From the IMG/VR virus record IMGVR_UViG_3300034374_009254, positions 1-64,000 of that record: a DNA stretch of 64,000 bases. The stretch is one strand, 5' to 3'. Every line of letters starts with the position of its first letter. Position 1 is the stretch's first letter. Positions 37,925 through 46,400 of this stretch are shown here, piece by piece. The position numbers and the translations under genes were made by a program. The notes under the pieces were generated by a model, which was not told the DNA's origin, searched no databases, and saw only the letters and a program-made list of their open reading frames with translations. The stretch comes from a virus.

Positions 37925-39691
37925 TTAAGTTCTCTTGTGGATAAATTGTAAATATAAATCTGAGCCAATAGCACTTGTACCAACATTTGTGATATCGACA
38001 GTTAAGTAGTCTCCTTCAGCCATTGTCAAAGTAGGATTGCTAACTGTTCCACTTGTGTTTCCTGCAGAAACAGTTACTGTTTGAGCCGATGTTCCGTTTT
38101 TCTTTACATCTGCTACAACATCAGCATCCGCTAGACCCCCTAACTTCGCATTTATTTTACTAACTTCCAGATTGAATGGTGCATACCATCTTTTAGTCCC
38201 TGTTCCAACCTCTAAAGACCCGATTTTATGCATATTTATTGCTAACGGCGTATTATCTCTAACAGTTGCAGGTAAAGACGTCGTTGTTGCAAATTGAGTT
38301 GTATTTGTTTCTACAATTTTTTCAATTTTTGCTTGAAATTGAACAGTATCATCTAGATATTCTCCCATATCTTTTACTTTGAATTTGTCCGTTGTGGCAT
38401 CATATACAAGACACAAGTTTCCAATATCTGCAACAGTAGGAACTGGCTTAACTTCTACTGGAGTAACGTGTCCTTCTTGATCATGTTGAAAAAATAATCT
38501 ATAGTTTCCATTTTCGTAAGTCTCTACTTCGAGAGGCTTAATATTTATTTGCCCTCGCATAGCAGAATGATTACCGCACTGATAGTACAAAGTATCCGGC
38601 GCGTCGCTTGGAACTACAAATACTAAAGTTCCACTTTCGTTTCTGGAGCCTGTTACACCGCTTGTATACTCTCCTATATAACTTCCTGCTGAAAAATTTG
38701 TTCCATCATCTGTTGTTAAGTAGAAAGGATGGCCCGAAAGAGAAGCGTCTAAATTGAAAGTATAAGTTCCTCCCTTGTAAAGAGGGCCAAGAGTAGGATT
38801 GTTTCCAGAAGCAGTTCCACTAAAGGTGTAGTACCCTGTCGTTGCAAATTCAACATCATAAGTTACAGTGGGAGCAGTAAGAGTAGGTGCTGTAATTGTT
38901 GAGGGTACAGCAATAACAAGTCTTTGAACTTCAGTAGCTTGTCCTCCATTTATTGCAGGATTTGTAACTCCTGTAACATTAAGTGTGGAAGTAGACCAAC
39001 TTACATTATTATCTGTGCCTGCACCTTCAATCCACTTTAAATAAATTTTATGAGTTTGAGTCATACTACCATGAAGGTCGTGTGCCGCAAAATTATTTAC
39101 TGTATAAGTTCCCTGATTATATAAAGGTACTACAGATTGCTGTTGATTTTCAATCTTTGTTCTAGCATAAGCTACTGTTCCTGCATCCCAAGTCCATAGC
39201 CAATCTGCCCCATGGCCTGCCGTAGGATCGTCTACATTAATTGTAAATGTTTCTGGAGTAATTGAAAGGTCTACTTCAAAACCTGGATTAGTTGCTAAAT
39301 CTTGTTGTACTTGAGTAAAATTAACGGCACCTGCTGTAGTTGCTGTAGTAGTAGTTTTTCCATCTTGAGTTACAACTAAAGCTGTAGGGTTTGGAACTTC
39401 TGTAGTAGGTGGAGGAATAATTGCAATATTACCATTTGTTTCATCTGTTGTAATTTTTGCATCCCCGAGATTAATTGTTCCCGCAGATACATACAAGTCT
39501 CTCCACTTATTTGTAGAAGACCCCAGATCATAAACTTCATTTCCTACAGGAAGCCAATGTTGTCCAACATTTACAGGCAGTCCTTCTGGATCTGGAGTCC
39601 AAGCGCCCACAGTAGAGTCATAAGTAAATGTCTTACCTCCTGAGGTATGTGTGTCGCCGTTATTTGGACTGTCTGGAAAATTTATTGCCAT
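37925..39691 (-). CDS. Fibre-type protein with cupredoxin-like copper-site domain
   Basis: 588 residues: adaptor MAINFPDSPNNGDTHTSGGK, a WLPVGNEVYDLGSSTNKWRD trimeric-fibre module (about 45-70) and a NFAAHDLHGSMTQTHKIYLK beta domain. Residues about 285-390 end in YYQCGNHSAMRGQINI. That region reads as a cupredoxin fold with His321 (GHPFYL), Cys372, His375 and Met378, the order H...C-x2-H-x2-M of type 1 copper sites. The C-terminal part (VQFQAKIEKIVETNTTQF and a final beta domain GTKRWYAPFNLEVSKINAKL) is typical of marine phage structural proteins. Whether copper is bound is unknown; related domains may be structural only. Confidence 0.75.
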   Translation of the reverse strand: MAINFPDSPNNGDTHTSGGKTFTYDSTVGAWTPDPEGLPVNVGQHWLPVGNEVYDLGSSTNKWRDLYVSAGTINLGDAKITTDETNGNIAIIPPPTTEVPNPTALVVTQDGKTTTTATTAGAVNFTQVQQDLATNPGFEVDLSITPETFTINVDDPTAGHGADWLWTWDAGTVAYARTKIENQQQSVVPLYNQGTYTVNNFAAHDLHGSMTQTHKIYLKWIEGAGTDNNVSWSTSTLNVTGVTNPAINGGQATEVQRLVIAVPSTITAPTLTAPTVTYDVEFATTGYYTFSGTASGNNPTLGPLYKGGTYTFNLDASLSGHPFYLTTDDGTNFSAGSYIGEYTSGVTGSRNESGTLVFVVPSDAPDTLYYQCGNHSAMRGQINIKPLEVETYENGNYRLFFQHDQEGHVTPVEVKPVPTVADIGNLCLVYDATTDKFKVKDMGEYLDDTVQFQAKIEKIVETNTTQFATTTSLPATVRDNTPLAINMHKIGSLEVGTGTKRWYAPFNLEVSKINAKLGGLADADVVADVKKNGTSAQTVTVSAGNTSGTVSNPTLTMAEGDYLTVDITNVGTSAIGSDLYLQFIHKRT

Positions 39692-39701
39692 TGTTTACTC
39701 C

Positions 39702-40916
39702 TTAAGGTAGATCAGCTCCATAATACTGAATACTATCTTTGGTGCCATCTTGTGCTGTAATAAAATACATTCCTGAAAATGTATCTAAATTATAAGTTCC
39801 TGCTGAAACATCTTTTCGATATACATTTACCGCACCTTGTCCAGGTATAGCATCAGAAGAAAGAGTTGCATGGGAAGTATATGTATTTATATCAGATACT
39901 GCATTCCAAGAAGAATCGTTTCTTAATAGCCAAATTCTAACCGGGCCATCAAAAGTTATAGATCCTGCATCCGCTTGGCCACTATTTACATCTGTAGTAC
40001 CCCAAGCCCCTTCTAAATATGGAGCAAGCGTAGATAAATTACTTGCATAAGCGACCCAGTTACCTCCATTTGCAGTTAGTGTTAAGCCGTCTGTTATTTT
40101 TGCCATCGGAGCTAGAGAATGATGTTGCCAATTAGTAATATCTGCAACAATAAAGCTCAAACTGAAGTCTACAAAACGAGTTGTAATTCTTGCTCCATCC
40201 GACGCACTTAAACGTGCTCGAAAAGTTCCTGCATTTGCTTTTGTAGTAGTTGGCGTAAAAGTATATACACCGGTACTTTGATTTATAGTTGTATCTGCAC
40301 TAAGCTGGGAAGGTCTTGCATTATTCGCAGTTTTATAAGCAATTCCATAAGTAATATCAAAACCTTCGGGGTCTTGTGCCACCATTGTAACTGTACTTGT
40401 AGTTCCATCACTATTTAATTCTTGTGTAGTAGGCGGCTCTGTAGTAATTACAGGACTTTCATCATTTCCTGCAGCTATTCGATCCCACTCTGTACCATCC
40501 CATACATAAAGTGTTTTTGTATCAGAAGTAAAAGCAAAATCTCCTACAGTATTTCCGCTAGTAGGAACTGCTGCAAAATTTGCATAAGCAGTTACAGAAG
40601 AACCATCAGCACCATCAGCACCATCAGCACCATTGGCTCCTGCGGGTCCTGCAGGTCCTGCGGGTCCAGATACACCTACCCATTGACTTGAAGATCCGTC
40701 ACTATAGTAAACATAAAGACTACTAACATCTGTACGATACCACAAGTCTCCCGCTTTTGGATTTAAAGGAGCAGTATCAGAAGAAGTAACTGTCGCGGGC
40801 AAAACTCCTACAGCAGTATCCTTCCATACTCCTTTTGTCGAGTTATAGGCATACGTTACACCATTTAGTGTAAATGTATCTCCGTTACTCGGACTATCTG
40901 GAAAATTATATGCCAT
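39702..40916 (-). CDS. Fibre-type protein with collagen-like stalk and short head
   Basis: 404 residues: adaptor MAYNFPDSPSNGDTFTLNGV, GDLWYRTDVSSLYVYYSDG module, eight G-x-y collagen-like triplets (GPAGPAGPAGANGADGADG), a YANFAAVPTSGNTVGDFAFT plus LYVWDGTEWDRIAAG module, an Ig-like repeat and a 150-residue head. The head's SWNAVSDINTYTSHATLSSD and DVSAGTYNLDTFSGMYFITA strands echo the protein at 34913. The triplets should trimerise the fibre. It starts after AAGGAGTAAAA. Confidence 0.75.
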   Translation of the reverse strand: MAYNFPDSPSNGDTFTLNGVTYAYNSTKGVWKDTAVGVLPATVTSSDTAPLNPKAGDLWYRTDVSSLYVYYSDGSSSQWVGVSGPAGPAGPAGANGADGADGADGSSVTAYANFAAVPTSGNTVGDFAFTSDTKTLYVWDGTEWDRIAAGNDESPVITTEPPTTQELNSDGTTSTVTMVAQDPEGFDITYGIAYKTANNARPSQLSADTTINQSTGVYTFTPTTTKANAGTFRARLSASDGARITTRFVDFSLSFIVADITNWQHHSLAPMAKITDGLTLTANGGNWVAYASNLSTLAPYLEGAWGTTDVNSGQADAGSITFDGPVRIWLLRNDSSWNAVSDINTYTSHATLSSDAIPGQGAVNVYRKDVSAGTYNLDTFSGMYFITAQDGTKDSIQYYGADLP

Positions 40917-40925
40917 TTTTACTCC

Positions 40926-42227
40926 TTATACAAATGTGATCGTGCAAGATCCGTTACTATTTGCGGTTCCTCCACTTGTTGTAGTGCTTCCATTAGTAAC
41001 TACATTTGAATCAAAATATCCTGAGCCACCCGCTCCTCCAGACCCTGCGTCGGGAAATACAATAGCTCCCCCGCCTCCGCCATAGTAGCCACCACCCCCA
41101 CCTCCAGCTCCGCCGCCCGAAGGAAAGAAGCAACCTATGCCGCCATTTCCAAATCCCGGGCCAGAGTTTGCCGGATTGGGATTAGTATAACCTCCTCCCG
41201 ATGAAGTTCCTGCAGGTGCCGCACCACCATTTCTTCCGGATCCAGGATTTCCATTGTATCTATTACCTCCAGCACCTCCACCTGCACCGGTTTGAGTACC
41301 TCCTCCCGCTGGAGTATCATTTGAGTTGGTGCTAGTGTCACTACCAGCACCTCCTGTAGTGCCTCCACCCCCGCCGGTTTGAGTGCCTCCATTCATGCTA
41401 CCGCCACCACCACCAGCTACCATTATAGGAACTTCTCCAGAACCGTAAGTACCTGTGTAAATGCCAGTACCTTCTCCGCCATTTCCTCCATATCTTGAAT
41501 CTGTGCCATTATTACCTTTAGCCCCTACTAAAAGATTAATACTTGAATTCGCAGCAAGAGTATATCTACCTGATGTAAGCCCTCCTGCACCCCCGCCTAA
41601 CCCATCGCTACTTCTACCTCCACCTGCTCCACCTTCTAAATCAAAATCTAAATCAAAATCAGCGGCAGTATTATTACTTAAAGTATAAACGGTATTAGCT
41701 GCAAATCCTGTTACACTTCCTGATGTAAAAGTTGTATTTCCACTTACTGCAGGAGATACTGTAAGTGTAGCAAAAGCAAGATATACAGTCGACGTTGTTC
41801 GTACTACTTTTCTTCCATCGTCTGCTTTAATTCTTAGTGTAAAGTTTCCCGCATTAGCAGAATTTGTAGATGGTGTAATTGTAAAAGTTCCATCATTATT
41901 ATTTACAATTGTTGCTTGTGACTGATCTGCTGGAAGCACGTCATAGCTATATGTTACAGGAAACCCTTCTGGGTCCGAAGCCGCTACCGTAACTGTAGTA
42001 GCTGTACCATCAGATGCAAGAACATAAGAAGATTGTGCTTCTGTAGTAAAAATTAGACCTGCATCAGGACCAGAAGCTACACGATCCCACCTACTACCTT
42101 TCCAAACATGCAAAGTTCCTGTTGCTTGATCTACAATAATTTCACCTGTATTACCGCTTGCAGGAAAACTTGCAGAGTTTGCAAAACTTTTTTTACCTCT
42201 TGCTTTTATGTCTGAATAGTTTGCCAT
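40926..42227 (-). CDS. Fibre-type protein with MANYS adaptor and glycine-rich head
   Basis: 433 residues. The N-terminus MANYSDIKARGKKSFANSAS differs from the NFPDSP adaptor and is shared only with the next gene upstream (42227). Then come the LHVWKGSRWDRVASG module, an Ig-like repeat (SDPEGFPVTYSYDVLPADQS ... LRIKADDGRKVVR) and, from about 180, a Gly-rich domain with many GGG runs (EGGAGGGRSSDGLGGGAGGL). It ends SCTITFV. Gly-rich heads of phage adhesins bind host receptors in other systems; here this is inference. Confidence 0.75.
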   Translation of the reverse strand: MANYSDIKARGKKSFANSASFPASGNTGEIIVDQATGTLHVWKGSRWDRVASGPDAGLIFTTEAQSSYVLASDGTATTVTVAASDPEGFPVTYSYDVLPADQSQATIVNNNDGTFTITPSTNSANAGNFTLRIKADDGRKVVRTTSTVYLAFATLTVSPAVSGNTTFTSGSVTGFAANTVYTLSNNTAADFDLDFDLEGGAGGGRSSDGLGGGAGGLTSGRYTLAANSSINLLVGAKGNNGTDSRYGGNGGEGTGIYTGTYGSGEVPIMVAGGGGGSMNGGTQTGGGGGTTGGAGSDTSTNSNDTPAGGGTQTGAGGGAGGNRYNGNPGSGRNGGAAPAGTSSGGGYTNPNPANSGPGFGNGGIGCFFPSGGGAGGGGGGYYGGGGGAIVFPDAGSGGAGGSGYFDSNVVTNGSTTTSGGTANSNGSCTITFV

Positions 42228-43477
42228 TATGGTACCGGTGTCATCACAATTTTGCCGCCTGCTTGTTCTGCTCCTCCCGCCGTGTTAGAAACTGAAGTTG
42301 CTCCATTTCCTATAAAACCGGAGCCACCGCCACCGCCTGCACCACCCGCAGAAGCGCCTCCGCCTCCACCGCCGTAGTAGCCTCCGCCACCACCACCTTG
42401 CCAGCCGTCTCCACCTTTGTATCCTCCTCTACCTCCAGGAGCCCATCCATCACCTCCTGGACCATTTGTAGAGTTATAGAATCCATTGCCTCCTTGTCTA
42501 AAAGAGCCCGCGCTACCGCTTCCACGATCGCCAGATCCTCCACCGCCTCCAGCAGTTTGAGTACCTCCACCGCCTCCGTATGCGTTCCAACCACTTACTT
42601 TTGTTCCGCCACCGCCCGAGTCACCTCCTCCATTACCTCCTGTAGTATTACCACTACCGCCACCACCACCGCCTACGATATATGGAGTATCTGCATTTGT
42701 ACTACTATAAACTGCAGAAGCCCCTCCTCCAGACCCCGTACCAGGCGCAGCAGCTCCTACACGTAATTTAATGGATCCGCCCGCAGGAATAGAATAAGTA
42801 GCAATAGCACGACCTCCCGTACCGGCAGAACTGCCACCTTGAACATGTCCTGAACCTCCTTGTACATCAAACTGAAGTACGACAGCATTAGTATTATTAT
42901 TTGTAACTGTGTATTCTTGGGTTGTATCAGTCAAAGAAATTGAAGCTGCTCCATTAACTGAGTCCCAGCTACTAGCTCCATCTATAGAGGGGCTGAAGTC
43001 AAGAAGGCCAGAATAGAAAGATAAATTCATAGTGCTTGTTTTTGAAGATACATTCACACCGTCACTTGCTTTAAATCTTAAACTAAACGTGCCGGCATCT
43101 GCCTCCGTAGTAGTAGGTGTTACAGTAAAGGTTCCACCGCTATTTGTGATTGTAGCCTGTGCTTGATTACTTGGAACAGTATCATGTGAATATGTTATTG
43201 GAAATCCTTCTGGATCAGTCGCAGCAACAGTAATCACTGTTGCAGTACCGTCATCATTTAAGTCATAACTTGCAGCGGGTTCTGTTGTAAACTCTGGAAG
43301 TTCGTCTGCTCCAGAAGCTACACGATCCCACTCTGATCCATCCCAGACATAAATACCTCCAGTATCTAAAGCAAGTACAAGGTCTCCTGCACTATTTCCA
43401 CTGGAAGGAAACGCAGCAAAGTTTGCATAAGATTTAACTATTGCTCCGCTTGCTTTTACGTCAGAATAATTTGCCAT
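42227..43477 (-). CDS. Fibre-type protein with MANYS adaptor and glycine-rich head (paralogue)
   Basis: 416 residues from MANYSDVKASGAIVKSYANF. The start at 43477 overlaps the stop of the gene upstream (TAATGG). It has the same order as the neighbour at 40926: LYVWDGxEWDR-type module (IYVWDGSEWDRVASG), an Ig-like repeat (TDPEGFPITYSHDTVPSNQA), then a Gly-rich head with a different pattern (GGGTKVSGWNAYGGGGGTQT) ending GGKIVMTPVP. The two proteins are likely recent duplicates whose heads have diverged. It may form a trimeric or heterotrimeric tip. Confidence 0.75.
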   Translation of the reverse strand: MANYSDVKASGAIVKSYANFAAFPSSGNSAGDLVLALDTGGIYVWDGSEWDRVASGADELPEFTTEPAASYDLNDDGTATVITVAATDPEGFPITYSHDTVPSNQAQATITNSGGTFTVTPTTTEADAGTFSLRFKASDGVNVSSKTSTMNLSFYSGLLDFSPSIDGASSWDSVNGAASISLTDTTQEYTVTNNNTNAVVLQFDVQGGSGHVQGGSSAGTGGRAIATYSIPAGGSIKLRVGAAAPGTGSGGGASAVYSSTNADTPYIVGGGGGGSGNTTGGNGGGDSGGGGTKVSGWNAYGGGGGTQTAGGGGGSGDRGSGSAGSFRQGGNGFYNSTNGPGGDGWAPGGRGGYKGGDGWQGGGGGGYYGGGGGGASAGGAGGGGGSGFIGNGATSVSNTAGGAEQAGGKIVMTPVP

Positions 43478-46400
43478 TATCGCTCCGTCATTACCCAACC
43501 TTGAGTAGCATTATAGTATACTAATCCAAAGGCTGCTCTATCTACATCAATTGTTAAATCTGTTGCGCTACCTTCAATATTATGTCCATTTCGTGCTATT
43601 GTAATATTATTTGTTGCCGCATTTCCAGTACCATCAATAATTCTTATTTCATCGCCAAGTACTGCAGCTACAGGAAGTGTAACTGTTACTGCAGTTGAAG
43701 TATCTACAATCAACCTGTCTCCAGCTTCTGCAGTATAGGCTGCTGTTTTCTCTGCCCAAGTACTACTACTTCCACCCCCAGAAGGATTAGTTTTTACCCA
43801 TTGAGTAGATGAACCATCATCAATGTATACATACAAGAAAAGATCGTCATCGTCAAACCACAGGTCCCCTGCCGTTGGCGAAGTAGGTGCGGTATTCCCT
43901 ACAGTTACAGAGGCACCACCACTTGAGCCTCCTGAGCTACCGCCCGCTCCAGAGGGATTAGTTTGTACCCATTGATTTGATGTGCCGTCATTGTAGTATA
44001 CATATAATACTAAATCTACATCGTCAAACCATAGATCTCCTGCGGACGGACTACTCGGAGCTGTTCCTGATACGGTTACAGAAGCTCCGCCTCCGCCTCC
44101 AAGTCCTGAGATTGCAGCTTGAACAAACGCAGTAGTTGCAATTTGAGTTGTATTCGTACCACTTGTAGCAGTAGGTGCAGTAGGTGTCCCTGTCAGTGCA
44201 GGATCTGCAAGAGGTGCTTTTAAAGCTAGATTATTTGTTACTGTTGTAGAAAAGTTTGCATCATCCCCCAAAGCTGCTGCAAGTTCATTGAGAGTGTCTA
44301 AAGCTCCTGGCGCTGAATCTATAAGATTTGCAATTTCTGTATCTACATAGGAAACAGAAGCAGCATCAGTAATACCATAACCTGCCAAGGTAGTAGGAGT
44401 ACCTGTAAGGCTACTCCAAGCTCCGTCAAAAATTTGAGAGTTATTTGCAAGTTCTACCCAGTTACCTGCATGAGCAAAATAGGCTTTTCCTGTTCCATGA
44501 ACGTGTGCAAACATACCATGATAGGTTGATGCACTTGGTAAGTCTCCTGTAGTTGCAAACATATTTGCATAGTACGCCTTACCTGTAGTAATAAAATCGT
44601 TGCTACCAATATCTATATCTAATAAAGTACTAGCACCATCTGTAATACCATATCCTGCAAGAGTAGTGGGCTTTCCAGTAATTGTACTAAATGTTACGGG
44701 CTTATCAAATGTGCCTCTAGAATCTGATACCTGTATGGAAGTTGCATTGAGTGCTTTACCAGCAATAACAGTACTAACAGTAGTAGAAATAGTGCCGTTA
44801 TCTTGTACATACATTGTTGTATCAGGAGTAAGCGATGAGTGTACATCACTAATTGCTCCAGCAAGCATTACAGTTACTGTATCGCCATCTGCAACAGTTG
44901 ATTGTGCAATTCCTAAGTAAGAATCTTTTGTACTTGCAGCAGAAGTACGGAAAAACGAAGTATAGATATTACTATTATTACTAGGATAAGTGTCCCTATC
45001 GCTAGATACCATTGCAAGATAGCCCGCAGGATCATTCTCCCCCGCAGGGAATCTTAGCGAAGCACTACCATAATCTCTTGTTACTACTAGAGTAGCTCCT
45101 AGCTCATTTGCAAATACCCCAGAAGTCGAAACAGATGCTAAAGCTCTATGAATAGTTCCATCATCATATTTTGTAAGAATACCAAACTTATCATCTGTTT
45201 TTGAACACTTTATTGTATGCTCTAAGATATAATAATTTGCATTATTATTTCCAGGCCCCATACTAAGTACATTTGATTCTGCGTTTGAAGCAAATGCAAA
45301 AGTACTTCCATTAAAAGTAGAGCTTCTCATCATTAAATCGACAGGAGCCCCTACATACCAATAATTTCTTCGGCTAGAAATGAGCATTTCAGAGCCTACG
45401 TGGTAGAATATTTGATTTCCGTTAGTTGCCCAAGTCGTATTTGTTGCAGCAGTAGACCAAGTAATACTTGTTCCAGAAATTGTACCAATCGAGTATGTTA
45501 CAGTTCCTCCAGAAAGAGAAGCTGCAACCAATTTATTATAAAGTTTTGACCACTCAAAAGCTCCATAAGCTGGAGTAAGACCAATTGCTATTGCGCTACC
45601 AAAAGTAATTGTAGTTCCTGATACTGTTACAAAATGACAGTCAGAACCATTTAATGCAATTAAATCACCAGTTTCAGTAGTAATAATTTTACTATACGCA
45701 CCCACATTATTTGCGGGACCTATAGATAAAGTTCCTGAACTATTTGTAACAATATAAGAATTCGTTCCAACTTTAAGAATACCTGTTGAAGTCCCATTAA
45801 TATGAAAATACTTATCAGGAGTAAGACTAGATAAAAGAGTTTGAGGAGTTCCAGGACTAAAAGTTAGAGTAGCAAGATTTGTATTCCAAATTACACCTAC
45901 AGTTTGACCACTAGTATTCTGATAAAATTGTTGGTATACTCCGTCTTGATCGTTGTAATCAAGAGCATCTTTTTGAGTATAATAATGAGTAGTGCTACTA
46001 CTATTTGCCAATTGCGCATGAGCGCCTGCTACAGGCGCTGTAGCTACTGCCGTTACCTCTCCAGTAGTTGCTCCAAGAGTTACTGCAGTTCCAGAAGTAA
46101 TTGCACCATCTGCAATAAAATCTATTTGAGAGTCTCCGCCTGATGTACTAAATCCTGCGATCTCTCCTTGTACAAATGCAGTTGTTGCAAGTTGTGTGCT
46201 ACTATCTCCTGTTGTTGCCGTCGGGGCTGCGGGAGTACCTGTAAATGTTGGAGAAGCTAAAGGTGCAGCATCTGTGATACCATATCCTGAAAGAGTAGTA
46301 GGAGTACCTGTTAGTGAGCTAAACGCTGCGTCAAAAGTACTGTAGTCAGTGCCTGCCACCGCTGCACTAATATTTCCTGCTCCGTCTGCTTTTACAATGC

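Noticed and set aside
24299-43477. Diversity-generating retroelement as the source of fibre variation
   Set aside because: No reverse transcriptase, template repeat or adenine-biased variable repeat was seen; the paralogues differ by module swaps.
24299-43477. Phase-variable fibre switch by site-specific inversion
   Set aside because: All fibre genes lie on the same strand, the repeats seen are direct, and no recombinase gene is present in the window.
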